DNA from: Brevibacillus centrosporus
GTDB taxonomy: Bacteria; Bacillota; Bacilli; Brevibacillales; Brevibacillaceae
Length of the DNA stretch: 64,000 nt
Assembly: GCF_003710815.1 (NCBI RefSeq)
Contig: NZ_RHHP01000008.1
Coordinates: 1 to 64,000, forward strand
Direction of reading: 5' to 3'
In this document: positions 9,660 through 17,409 of the stretch, piece by piece
Position numbering within the stretch: position 1 is the first letter of the stretch
Layout: the number at the start of each line of letters is the position of its first letter
Translations under genes and position numbers: made by a program
The notes under the pieces: model-generated
Databases searched by the model: none
The model's input: the letters and a program-made list of their open reading frames with translations, nothing else
What the model was told of the DNA's origin: nothing

Positions 9660-9813
9660 GGTTTCCTCCTATTCTTCTATTCCTTATAGTAACAAAACAA
9701 TTCATTCCCGTTGGGTGGAATATCAGGGAATTTTATGAATACATAACCAAGCATTTTCGACCGAGCCTTGTTAACAGGCAGTGAAGACAAACCTCCTTTT
9801 CCCAAATGAAAAA

Positions 9814-9843
9814 GACGGATCGAAACATACGTCCAGATCCGTC
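9814..9843 (-). terminator. Terminator of the TetM-like gene
   Basis: GACGGATC and GATCCGTC form an 8-bp stem with a 14-base loop, followed on the minus strand by TTTTT. It lies 44 bases past the stop codon of the GTPase gene and separates it from jetD. Confidence 0.8.
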
Positions 9844-9886
9844 TGAAAAGATTCCTACTCTTGGTTTCGCCATTTCCAGCCTTCTC

Positions 9887-11842
9887 TCAGAGCAGATGCA
9901 TCTTGGCCTCCGCTTCCTCCCACGGCACCGAGTAGCCGGCCCCTTTGGCGCAGAAGATCGAGGATGACGTATAGAGAGGATCGGCGTCTTTCTGGTAGCC
10001 TTTCCACTCGATCACTTCCTCCGCGTTATGGCAAAGATCGTAACCGCCAAACACGCAGCGGATACTGCCTCGCCCATGCGTAAAGGAGGCGAACTCCGTG
10101 CTGTAATTCATGAATGTGGACACTGGGACCCTCCCGGTAATGACTGCATGCGTATCCGACATCTGTGGTGGCTCAAACGTTCCTGCTGCCCGCTGTATAT
10201 CAGACAGCACTCTTCCCATCTCGTCCATGCCCACCTTGATTTTGACGTCATAATAAGGCTCCAGCAGGAGGTTTTCCGCTTTTTCCAGTCCCTGCCGCAG
10301 CGCACGGAAGGCAGCTTCGCGAAAGTCGCCCCCATGGGTATGCTCGTTATGCGCGCGACCTTTTAGCAGCTTGATCTTCACATCGGTGACCGGCATCCCG
10401 GTTAGCAGCCCATGATGCTCCCGTTCGTAGAGTTGAGATTCAACCAGATTCTGGTAGCTATAACTAAGCTCGTCCGGATGACAAACGCTCGTGAACTGGA
10501 TCCCGCTGCCCCGCTCCCCCGGCTCCAGCAGGAGATGCACTTCTGCATAGTGCCTGAGCGGTTCGAAGTGTCCATACCCCGTCACCGCAGACTGGATCGT
10601 TTCTTTATACAAAATCTCCGGTTGGCCGAAAGAGACTGCGAAACCGAAGCGCTCCTTCACTACCTGCTCCAGCACTTCCAGCTGGATCAGACCCATGACG
10701 CGAATGTGGATCTCTTGCAGGCTCTCTTCCCAAACGACATTCAAAGATGGGTCCTCCGCATTCAGCAGGCGAAACGCACCGAGCACTTGCTGTACGTGCA
10801 GGGAGCTGTCGAACTGTACTTTCGACTGCAGCGTTGGCTCAGTCTCATAAGCAAATTTATCAGTGAAAAGCCCCACCCCGTGCCCAGCCTCCGCTTCAGA
10901 CAAACCAGCGACTGCAAACAAATCTCCCGCTGCCACTTGCTCCACCGGCTGCGATTTGCTTCCGTTAACCAAGAGGATTTGGGTAATCTTCTCTTCATAG
11001 GGAACCCCGCCGCTCTCGTAGCTGAGCAGCTCCCTCACCTTTAGTGTGCCACTCACTGCTTTGATAAACGTTAGCCTTTGCCCGTTTGCCGCATGCCGAA
11101 TTTTATAAATGCGCCCCCCGAACGGAGCCGTTTCGTCATACGACACGGTCGTCAGCAGATGCAGCTGATCCAAAAATTCTACAACGCCCTCATCCTGCAG
11201 CGCCGAACCATAGCTGCAGGGAAAGAGACGCCCCTCTCGCACCATCCCCTGCATCGCCTCCAGCCAAAAAGCGGAATCGTCCCTTCCCTCCAGAAACGCT
11301 TCGAGCAAAGACTCGTCCCGCTCCGCCATCAACTCCCGGAGCCCTTCATGGATGCTGCCCTCGAGCAAGCTGCCCTTGATAGAACAGACATCCTCCGTCA
11401 GCTGACGGCGTATTTCTTCCTCCGTTCTGCCTGCATCCGCCCCGGTCCGATCCGTTTTGTTGATGAAGAAGAACGTCGGAATCCGATGCTTGCGCAGCAG
11501 CTGCCAGACCGTCTCCGTATGACCTTGGACGCCTTCTACCGCACTGACAATCACGATGGCGTAGTCCATGACCCCAATCGCCCGCTCCATCTCGGAGGAA
11601 AAATCGACGTGTCCCGGCGTGTCGATCAAATAATAAACGTCGCCTTTGTAGTTTATAACCGCCTGATCGGCGAACACGGTAATGCCCCTAGTCCGCTCGA
11701 TGTCATGGCTGTCCAAAAAGGCATCCTGATGATCCACCCGCCCCCGCGACCGGATGCTGTTCGTATGGTAGAGCAGCTGTTCCGCAAAAGTCGTCTTGCC
11801 CGCATCCACATGGGCAAACAAGCCGATTGTTAGACGCTTCAT
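9887..11842 (-). CDS. TetM/TetO-like ribosome-protection GTPase
   Basis: A 651-residue translational GTPase with the domain plan of elongation factor G-like ribosome-protection proteins. G1 is AHVDAGKT, G2 region ERTRGITV, G3 DTPGHVDF, G4 INKTDRTGAD; domains II to V follow, including the GRVPVSTFMNYSTEFASFTHGRG segment typical of domain V. Length is close to TetM (639). TetM-type proteins bind the ribosome and displace tetracycline; chromosomal relatives in Brevibacillus and Paenibacillus may or may not confer resistance. The GC content is clearly higher than in the defense genes. ATG at 11842 follows AGAGGG. An upstream hairpin with a T-tract could be an attenuator. Confidence 0.85.
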   Translation of the reverse strand: MKRLTIGLFAHVDAGKTTFAEQLLYHTNSIRSRGRVDHQDAFLDSHDIERTRGITVFADQAVINYKGDVYYLIDTPGHVDFSSEMERAIGVMDYAIVIVSAVEGVQGHTETVWQLLRKHRIPTFFFINKTDRTGADAGRTEEEIRRQLTEDVCSIKGSLLEGSIHEGLRELMAERDESLLEAFLEGRDDSAFWLEAMQGMVREGRLFPCSYGSALQDEGVVEFLDQLHLLTTVSYDETAPFGGRIYKIRHAANGQRLTFIKAVSGTLKVRELLSYESGGVPYEEKITQILLVNGSKSQPVEQVAAGDLFAVAGLSEAEAGHGVGLFTDKFAYETEPTLQSKVQFDSSLHVQQVLGAFRLLNAEDPSLNVVWEESLQEIHIRVMGLIQLEVLEQVVKERFGFAVSFGQPEILYKETIQSAVTGYGHFEPLRHYAEVHLLLEPGERGSGIQFTSVCHPDELSYSYQNLVESQLYEREHHGLLTGMPVTDVKIKLLKGRAHNEHTHGGDFREAAFRALRQGLEKAENLLLEPYYDVKIKVGMDEMGRVLSDIQRAAGTFEPPQMSDTHAVITGRVPVSTFMNYSTEFASFTHGRGSIRCVFGGYDLCHNAEEVIEWKGYQKDADPLYTSSSIFCAKGAGYSVPWEEAEAKMHLL

Positions 11843-11969
11843 GTTATCCCTCTTCCGTAGCTATTCTTTTACCATTTAAGCATAAGAATCGAGTCGGCAG
11901 GTAGAGGTACCCTTTCTTCGATCACGATGGAACGCTGAAGCGTCAGGGAAATGCTCAACGAAAGCTTGA

Positions 11970-12025
11970 AAAAAACAGGGAAAAGATTGGAGGCAGCTGG
12001 TTCCCGTTTTCCTCGATCTTTTCCC
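11970..12025 (-). terminator. Terminator or attenuator hairpin upstream of the TetM-like gene
   Basis: On the minus strand GGGAAAAGAT and ATCTTTTCCC form a 10-bp stem with a 28-base loop, followed by TGTTTTTTTC. It lies about 40 bases past the stop of the alkylation repair gene and about 130 bases before the TetM-like start. It can end the upstream transcript; because small reading frames overlap it, it may also be a ribosome-sensed attenuator of the resistance-type gene. The second role is inference. Confidence 0.6.
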
Positions 12026-12063
12026 CGGAATGAAATTCGTCTTTGCAGCCATCCGTGCATGTA

Positions 12064-12771
12064 TTAACACCTTACATGCTTGCGCTTGAAACCCAGCTGT
12101 TTTTTCTCTATCGCCTTTTGAATATTATCTGCAGCAGAAAGAAAGCTGCTTTTTCCCTTGATTCGTTTGCCTTCTACTTGCCCTACTGCTTTTGCCGTTT
12201 CTACCGCCAGATCATGGAGCGGTAAATAAGAAACCGCTACGGTGTAAATGAATTGATTCATCGCATACCTGGCTCGTAGGGGTGCTCCGTGAATCGTGTT
12301 TTTCACCTTATCTAGCATGTCGGCTATTTTGCTTTCGGAAAACTCACTGTCCGGGCGATTTCCCAAAAGCCAGCAGTAGCAGCTCCATCCTGCTGACATT
12401 CGCAGCTCTTCGCCACTCGCAATCCATTTATCGGCAACCTCTTGCGCAATATCCGCTTCCGCCAAGGTGACCGCAACCACATAATCGGACAGCATGTAAA
12501 AGTAGGCCCCATCCATCCAGCGATCAAAATCCGCCGCAGTCATCGCCTTTGGATCCGCGATTATCCCGGCAAAGTACATGGCGTCGTAGTTCCCTGTAGC
12601 GTAAAGCTCCTCTGCCAACGGTTGATTGATCTTAATCTTCCTCACGATCGGCTTCATTTCACCAGTAGCCACACCAAAAAGCGGTTCGTGCGCGCCGTTG
12701 GCCATGTACATTTTCTTTAAGCGTTCCTTGCCGAGTGCTTCCAGCTCCTGCATGACCGTTTCTGCATTCAT
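12064..12771 (-). CDS. AlkD-like DNA alkylation repair protein
   Basis: A 235-residue HEAT-repeat protein of the DNA alkylation repair (AlkC/AlkD-like) family, which excises alkylated bases without base flipping. Features include MYMANGAHEPLFGVATGEMK near the N-terminus, the LYATGNYDAMYFAG helix pair, and the WIASGEELRMSAGWSCYCWLLG helices; the protein is helical throughout. The length fits the short subfamily found in Firmicutes. The ATG at 12771 is chosen since AAAGGAGA lies 8 bases upstream; an in-frame leader of 20 codons further upstream is not needed. It stands alone between terminator-like hairpins. Confidence 0.85.
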   Translation of the reverse strand: MNAETVMQELEALGKERLKKMYMANGAHEPLFGVATGEMKPIVRKIKINQPLAEELYATGNYDAMYFAGIIADPKAMTAADFDRWMDGAYFYMLSDYVVAVTLAEADIAQEVADKWIASGEELRMSAGWSCYCWLLGNRPDSEFSESKIADMLDKVKNTIHGAPLRARYAMNQFIYTVAVSYLPLHDLAVETAKAVGQVEGKRIKGKSSFLSAADNIQKAIEKKQLGFKRKHVRC

Positions 12772-12856
12772 GGTTTTTATCTCCTTTCTACTTACAGATT
12801 GTACGTATATCTCATTGTGGATCTTTCTCATCAGTTTAACACTGGTGGGAACAACA

Positions 12857-12885
12857 AAAACAGCTGCTGTCGTAGCAACTGTTTT
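12857..12885. terminator. Possible bidirectional terminator hairpin
   Basis: AAAACAG and CTGTTTT form a 7-bp stem with an inner GCT/AGC pair of arms. It lies in a stretch of about 400 bases (12772-13180) in which I see no gene. The rest of the stretch is promoter and spacer sequence for the alkylation repair gene on one side and the VOC gene on the other. Confidence 0.35.
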
Positions 12886-13180
12886 GGAAGGAAGGGCCTT
12901 TTCTCGTGTCTAGCTGAGTATTGGAACACAATGAAGACCGGTATGCAGGCTTGCGCCAAACTTTACGGATGAACCAAATGGGTGATGCGGATACCCAAAG
13001 AGCAAAAGGTTGCAGAAAACCATAGATTTGGACTTGCTCATATCCATTCCATCCCCTATTAGATACGACCATACTCTTACTCCGTGCATATCGAATTTGT
13101 AAAATTGACTTGTAGGAGTATCAAAACTAGAAGTAGAATACACAATAACAAATAAAGGAATAAAAAATCAGGAGGGAATC

Positions 13181-13576
13181 ATGGGAAGATTAGTTCATTT
13201 CGAAATTCATGTAGATGATATGGATCGCGCTAAAAAGTTTTATGGAGAGGTGTTTGGGTGGGCATTTGAAGATTGGAGTGAGTATGCCGGAATGCCTTAT
13301 TTTGGAGCTGTGACTGGTGATGCAACAGAGCCTGGAATAAACGGAGCTTTGATGAAGCGTCAAGGCTCTTCCCCAGAACCTGGCAAGCCTCTGAATGGTT
13401 ATGCCTGTACAATGGGAGTGGAAGATTACGATTCAACAGAAGCAAAAATCCTGGAAAATGGAGGCAAGGTCGCCCTTCCCAAGTATGCTCTGCCTGGAAT
13501 GGCGTGGCAAGGATATTATATGGATACCGAAGGCAATATTTTTGGTGTTCATCAGCCAGATGTGAATGCAAAATAG
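13181..13576 (+). CDS. VOC (glyoxalase-fold) family protein
   Basis: A 131-residue single-unit vicinal-oxygen-chelate protein. The first beta-alpha-beta unit starts LVHFEIHVDDMDRAKKFYG and the last strand unit reads YYMDTEGNIFGVHQPD, both typical of glyoxalase/bleomycin-resistance folds. The substrate is unknown. ATG follows AGGAGGGAATC, an excellent ribosome binding site. It is monocistronic and ends at a strong hairpin. Confidence 0.9.
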   Translation: MGRLVHFEIHVDDMDRAKKFYGEVFGWAFEDWSEYAGMPYFGAVTGDATEPGINGALMKRQGSSPEPGKPLNGYACTMGVEDYDSTEAKILENGGKVALPKYALPGMAWQGYYMDTEGNIFGVHQPDVNAK

Positions 13577-13594
13577 AATTCTCCTATGTTTGAA

Positions 13595-13628
13595 GAAAGA
13601 GAGTACTTCAAAAGAGGTACTCTCTTTC
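13595..13628 (+). terminator. Terminator of the VOC gene
   Basis: GAAAGAGAGTAC and GTACTCTCTTTC form a perfect 12-bp stem with a 10-base loop, 19 bases after the stop codon. Confidence 0.8.
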
Positions 13629-13968
13629 ATGTAAGAATGAACATCATTTTGCATGGCAACACCTCACCTCCTTCTTTCTCCCTACATCAAAAACCATAGT
13701 GGTCTGAACTAACAAAATTTCAGCTGTCAATCTAATTAATAAGTATCAAATACTTTTGGTGAAGGGTTTGCTACGAATTGAAGTGTCTGGTCGTAATAAT
13801 CTATAGTTTACATGTTTGAAAATTGCATAAAATAACGGCTTATCTTGTTTCTCCTGCCGACGCTTGTAGCCGTGTGTCCGTTTGTCGATCGAAATCCAGA
13901 ACAAAAAGGTAGTGTCGGTCAAGTTGTTGACAAAGGGTATTAAGGCATGTCATAGCAGGAGGGCGATT

Positions 13969-14508
13969 ATGAAGGCTGTAACTTTCCATGGTATGTAGAA
14001 CATGCAAGTGACGCAGGTCCCGGATCCGACGATTCAGAAAAAAGACGGGATTATCGTTAGGATCACCTCGACCGCCATATGCGGTTCTGATCTCCATATA
14101 TACCAGGGGGCGATTCAAGCCCAAACTGGATACGTGGTCGGACATGAACCGATGGGCATCGTCGAAGAAGTGGGCCCTGAGGTGACAAAGGTCAAAAAAG
14201 GGGACCGGGTCGTGCTCCCGTTCAATATCTCGTGCGGCAGCTGTCATTACTGCCAGCATGAAATGGAGAGCCAATGCGACAACTCCAACCCCAATCCCCA
14301 AGTAGATACGGGAGCTTACTTTGGGTTTACAGAACGTTACGGGAATTATTCGGGCGGACAAGCCGAATTGCTTTACGTGCCGTACGGCAATTTCATGCCG
14401 TTCGTTATTCCGGAGTCTTGCGAATTGGAGGATGAGAATCTCCTGTTCCTATCCGACGTGCTGCCGACGGACCTGCGGAAACTTTCATGTGAAGGCTTTC
14501 TTAAATAA
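13969..14508 (+). pseudogene. Zinc alcohol dehydrogenase, nonsense codon and 3' truncation
   Basis: The remains of a glutathione-independent formaldehyde dehydrogenase-like zinc alcohol dehydrogenase. A GAGGG site precedes ATG at 13969, which opens MKAVTFHGM and then meets a TAG at 13996-13998 where the family usually has Lys. From 14002 the frame continues QVPDPTIQKKD, the catalytic zinc region AICGSDLH and GHEPMG, and the structural zinc cysteines CGSCHYCQ. Past LLFLSDVLPT the sequence leaves the family and stops at 14506-14508, so the Rossmann NAD-binding half is missing. The break coincides with the end of the opposing aldo/keto reductase gene. About 180 codons remain of the usual 380. 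Confidence 0.85.
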
Positions 14509-15343
14509 TGTCGAGCTGAACCTTTCTAGTCGGTTTGGGGAACGCCTCATCCAACATCCCCAAGTCTTCCTCGGTAAGCTTAATCCGTTCCGCCTCCGCA
14601 TTCTCTTCGACATGCGCTACTGTCGACGCCTTAGGAATGGCAATCACGTCACCGCTTCTAATGCACCAAGCCAAGAGAATCTGAAGCGGCTTCACGCTAT
14701 GTCGATCGGCAATCTCCTTAACCGCTGGATGCTCAACCAACCCTCTTCGTAAAGTGCCCGCCTGGGCGAGTGGACTGTAGGCCATCGTCGGGATTTTTCG
14801 CTCTCTCAACCAAGGAAGCAGGTCGTATTCTATGCCGCGGGAACCGAGATGATACAGCACCTGATCGACCATGCAATGCGTCCCTCGCGCCGCGTCGAAC
14901 AGTTCTTTCATATCGTCCGTGTCCAGGTTCGAGACGCCCCATCGCAAAATTTTTCCCGCTTCGACCAACTGCTCCATCGCTTCTACCGTTTCACTCAGAG
15001 GAATGCTTCCTCTCCAGTGAAGAAGATAAAGGTCGAGGCGGTCCGTCTTTAACCGCTTCAAGCTTTGTTCGCAGCTGCCGACGATGCGATTCAGTCCCGC
15101 GTTGTGCGGGTATACTTTGGATACCAGAAACACTTGATCTCGTATCCCTTCGATCGCTTCTCCAACCAAGGACTCGGATCTGCCGTCGCCATACATTTCA
15201 GCCGAATCGATCAGGTTCAATCCAAGCTCCACACCGCGTCTTAACGTGCGAAGCTCTTCAATTTTCTTGGACGGCTCATCCCCCATATACCACGTACCTT
15301 GACCGATTCTGGGCAAAGTTGTCCCATCAGGAAGGGTTACCAC
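14501..15343 (-). CDS. Aldo/keto reductase
   Basis: A 280-residue NAD(P)H-dependent oxidoreductase of the aldo/keto reductase superfamily. The catalytic tetrad is visible: Asp and Tyr in NLIDSAEMYGDGRSE, Lys in FLVSKVYPHN, His in YLLHWRG. The C-terminal cofactor motif IAIPKAS is present. It is of the YdhF/YafB-type monomeric AKR length; the physiological substrate is unknown. Start is GTG at 15343 after AAGGGGGCG. Its 3' end overlaps the broken alcohol dehydrogenase tail by 8 bases in the opposite direction, suggesting that recombination at this point removed the dehydrogenase's C-terminal half. Confidence 0.88.
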   Translation of the reverse strand: MVTLPDGTTLPRIGQGTWYMGDEPSKKIEELRTLRRGVELGLNLIDSAEMYGDGRSESLVGEAIEGIRDQVFLVSKVYPHNAGLNRIVGSCEQSLKRLKTDRLDLYLLHWRGSIPLSETVEAMEQLVEAGKILRWGVSNLDTDDMKELFDAARGTHCMVDQVLYHLGSRGIEYDLLPWLRERKIPTMAYSPLAQAGTLRRGLVEHPAVKEIADRHSVKPLQILLAWCIRSGDVIAIPKASTVAHVEENAEAERIKLTEEDLGMLDEAFPKPTRKVQLDII

Positions 15344-15447
15344 GCGCCCGCCCCCTTATTTTTTATAATATTTTTCCCGCAGCCCCCCGTCCTATTCTCC
15401 ATAGAGAATAGATTGGGCGATGTTTTTGCAGTGGTCTCCCATATATT

Positions 15448-15738
15448 CTAAGTTGCTAATATGACGTACAATTGTTTGTATACCATGATCTGGAGTCTTA
15501 ACAGACAACAAAAAAAGTAGGATATCCTCGGGGTTACGACACCACCAAGAAAGGAACCTACTCGATGACTACTGTACCCAAAACTTGCTTGCCAATCTAC
15601 GATAAATCTTGGTTCCCCATTATACCTCTCACTATAAAAATTAACTACTGAGAGAGAATTAAACATCTTTACGTTTCCTCGTCCGTATTGACCGGAATTT
15701 TCTTTATTCGACAGTGATTTTTCACTATTATACATCAT
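15448..15738 (-). pseudogene. Relic of a BrxHII/DrmD-like helicase C-terminus
   Basis: On the minus strand bases 15684-15598 encode a stretch containing NVKMF, then FYSERYNGEPRFI. The intact BrxHII-like helicase at 34815-38024 has near its C-terminus NVKMF, then FYSERFNGEPRYI with the same spacing. The identity over about 27 residues is too high for chance, while the flanking residues do not match and there is no helicase domain. I read this as the decayed tail of a second helicase of the same family. It sits next to another broken gene, so this is probably the graveyard of an older defense island. Confidence 0.6.
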
Positions 15739-15756
15739 CTTGAAGACAAATTGATG

Positions 15757-16349
15757 TCAACGAGTATATTCTGCCCTATAGCTATTGACATCCCACAACC
15801 ATGCTTCTTCACTATGAAACTCACTATCGTATTGTAACCAAATTAATTGATCCCAATGTTAGTTTGTAGCCTTAGGAACCGTAGTGATTTTACTGCCTTT
15901 TTTCCCTGATGGACGACAAGCCTTCACTTGATATCGGATTTCAGTATAAATAAAATCATAGCCCTTTTGAACGGCTGTCATCATCTTAATTTGACTTGAA
16001 TACTCTGAGCATGGACATCCTACTAATCGTGCTGCATCATATTCAGATATCACCGTTGTGATGTGGGGAATAATACCAACTTTTCTTTCCCATTCCAATG
16101 CCATTGAAACTAACCGGCTGCGCAATAATTCGCCTGCATCATAAGAAGCTATGCACCTTTCCGGGTCAATATCCTGTTCCTCTACTTTACAAATTTCAAT
16201 TCCATGTAAATCAAACAAAACTCTTGCCGATTTATCTGCTTCATTAACTCATGGAGAGCGTCAATTGTTGTTCGAGCTTGAACATAGGAGACTTCGGTTA
16301 TTGAATCGCCATGATAGTCCAACTTATGCTTTATTTTCCACCAATACAT
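15757..16349 (-). pseudogene. Conserved hypothetical gene with frameshift and nonsense codon
   Basis: An ATG at 16349 opens a frame reading MYWWKIKHKLDYHGDSITE and about 35 more residues; near 16220 the coding potential moves to another frame that carries DLHGIEICKVEEQD, YDAGELLRSRLV, IIPHITTVISEYDAARLVG, YTEIRYQVKACRPSGKKG and TTVPKATN, then a TAA at 15859-15861. In the same frame past this TAA it continues WDQLIWLQYDSEF and EAWLWDV to a TGA at 15757-15759. So one frameshift and one nonsense codon break a protein of about 195 residues. I do not know its function; the EIRYQVKACRPSG segment could be part of a nuclease-like core. It follows the DUF6904-like gene by 50 bases and was probably in one operon with it. 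Confidence 0.65.
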
Positions 16350-16400
16350 TAAATTTCAATCCCCACATGCCTCAAAAGAGCTACTATAATTTCCAACAAA

Positions 16401-17150
16401 CTACCAATCAATAATTTCTGGATACTCAATCGCCGCTTTAATATTATCTACATGCGTGCCATACACTTTAGCGGCTGTCTGAGCCTCTTTCTTAATCTGA
16501 TTATATTCCTCTCCACGTTCGGCAAGCCTTTTTGCAATTGTTGGTATACTTTTTAGTCGTTTTTCATTGTCCCATTCGAGAAATCGACAGTTTAAGATAT
16601 CAAGGTATTGCCATGTATACCTCTCAAACCAAGTATAGTCTTTGTTCATCGAATTCATCATACGACTAAATGAAGCTGGGGAAACGGTATCTTTAATGCA
16701 AGAAGCAATTGCTGCTTGAAAACCCCGAACCATTGCCAGTGAATGATCCCATATTAACTCTCTACTCAGATAAATATCATATTTCTTTTTGGCTTTCTTT
16801 GCAGCATATAACCTTATGAAATCATTTAGTGCCATCGTTACAAATAGAATCTCCGGCCACAAAGCATTAATCTTCAAGTAAACGTTCTTTTCTGGAGTCA
16901 TGACAGACATTAATTTCATTTTATCCCTGTTCATGCCGTTATCAATAAACTCAATTTCGCGATCACCCATAAGAGCATGGCGAAGATCAAAGCAGACCCC
17001 AAGTATTCTTATTCGAGCTGAGCTATAAGAGACAAACTCATCTTCATCTCCAACAACCTCGTGTAATGCATCGTAAAGGTGTTCAAAGTCCAAATGATCA
17101 CCGTAGATGGCAACTCCAGTGTTATTGGGTGTATTTTTTACAAATATCAC
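16401..17150 (-). CDS. DUF6904-like protein of unknown function
   Basis: A 249-residue protein starting VIFVKNTPNNTGVAIYGD, with HEVVGDEDEFVSY, LGVCFDLRHALMGDREIEFIDNG, LWPEILFVTMALNDFI and a lysine-rich AAKKAKKKYD. From memory this matches the DUF6904 family, which has no known function; I could not check it. There are no nuclease, helicase or membrane motifs. The start is the GTG at 17150, with GGGAGG 10 bases upstream; an in-frame longer start would run into the RlmD-like relic. It looks complete, unlike the following gene, and may have been paired with that broken gene as a toxin, antitoxin or defense accessory pair, which is speculation. Confidence 0.65.
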   Translation of the reverse strand: MIFVKNTPNNTGVAIYGDHLDFEHLYDALHEVVGDEDEFVSYSSARIRILGVCFDLRHALMGDREIEFIDNGMNRDKMKLMSVMTPEKNVYLKINALWPEILFVTMALNDFIRLYAAKKAKKKYDIYLSRELIWDHSLAMVRGFQAAIASCIKDTVSPASFSRMMNSMNKDYTWFERYTWQYLDILNCRFLEWDNEKRLKSIPTIAKRLAERGEEYNQIKKEAQTAAKVYGTHVDNIKAAIEYPEIIDW

Positions 17151-17215
17151 GGCAAGCAATCCTCCCGATATATTACTACCACGCACTCCACATGCCCCGT
17201 ATGCGGGTTAATACA
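17147..17215 (-). pseudogene. Relic of an RlmD-type methyltransferase C-terminus
   Basis: The minus strand encodes NPHTGHVECVVVIYRE and a stop at 17147-17149, preceded after a few codons by another stop. RNA uracil methyltransferases of the RumA/RlmD family end in (F)PHTGHVE-VVLL; the intact copy in this window ends [12 protein letters not shown]. Only about 20 codons remain. The 3' end of this gene is a known integration site for mobile elements in Firmicutes, so this is best read as the displaced gene end left by an integration event. Confidence 0.6.
17179..17207. repeat. Direct repeat, possible left attachment site
   Basis: This 29-base segment matches 62858-62886 at 26 positions, in the same orientation, with a perfect 18-base core ACATGCCCCGTATGCGGG. 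It lies in the RlmD-like relic here and in the 3' end of the intact rlmD gene there. The 45.7 kb between them contains the defense island. Confidence 0.6.
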
Positions 17216-17308
17216 GCTTTACGATACAATCTGTTCTAATCCGCTGAACCCTTGGTATAACTAGATTTTTTGTGTCCACACTCCGTTTTTATATGGTGAT
17301 TTAGGATG

Positions 17309-17344
17309 GTTGGTGTTACTGTTTTTCACCAGTTTAACACCAAC
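17309..17344. repeat. Inverted repeat downstream of the GHKL-nuclease gene
   Basis: GTTGGTGTT and AACACCAAC form a 9-bp stem with an inner CTG/CAG pair of arms. There is no T-run on either side, so it is not a clear terminator; AACACCAA recurs just after it. Confidence 0.4.
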
Positions 17345-17409
17345 TCAACACCAATCGTTCTTTAGTTTATTTGAAGATTCATCTTGAGCATAATTTCTTA
17401 AAAATGAGC

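Noticed and set aside
10412..11833. Long plus-strand frames opposite the TetM-like gene
   Set aside because: Shadow frames of a GC-rich coding region; no family resemblance and no ribosome binding sites.
13840..14361. Minus-strand frame of 173 codons opposite the alcohol dehydrogenase
   Set aside because: It is the mirror frame of a clear dehydrogenase coding region and has no start signal; only its last 25 codons lie outside and are too short to support.
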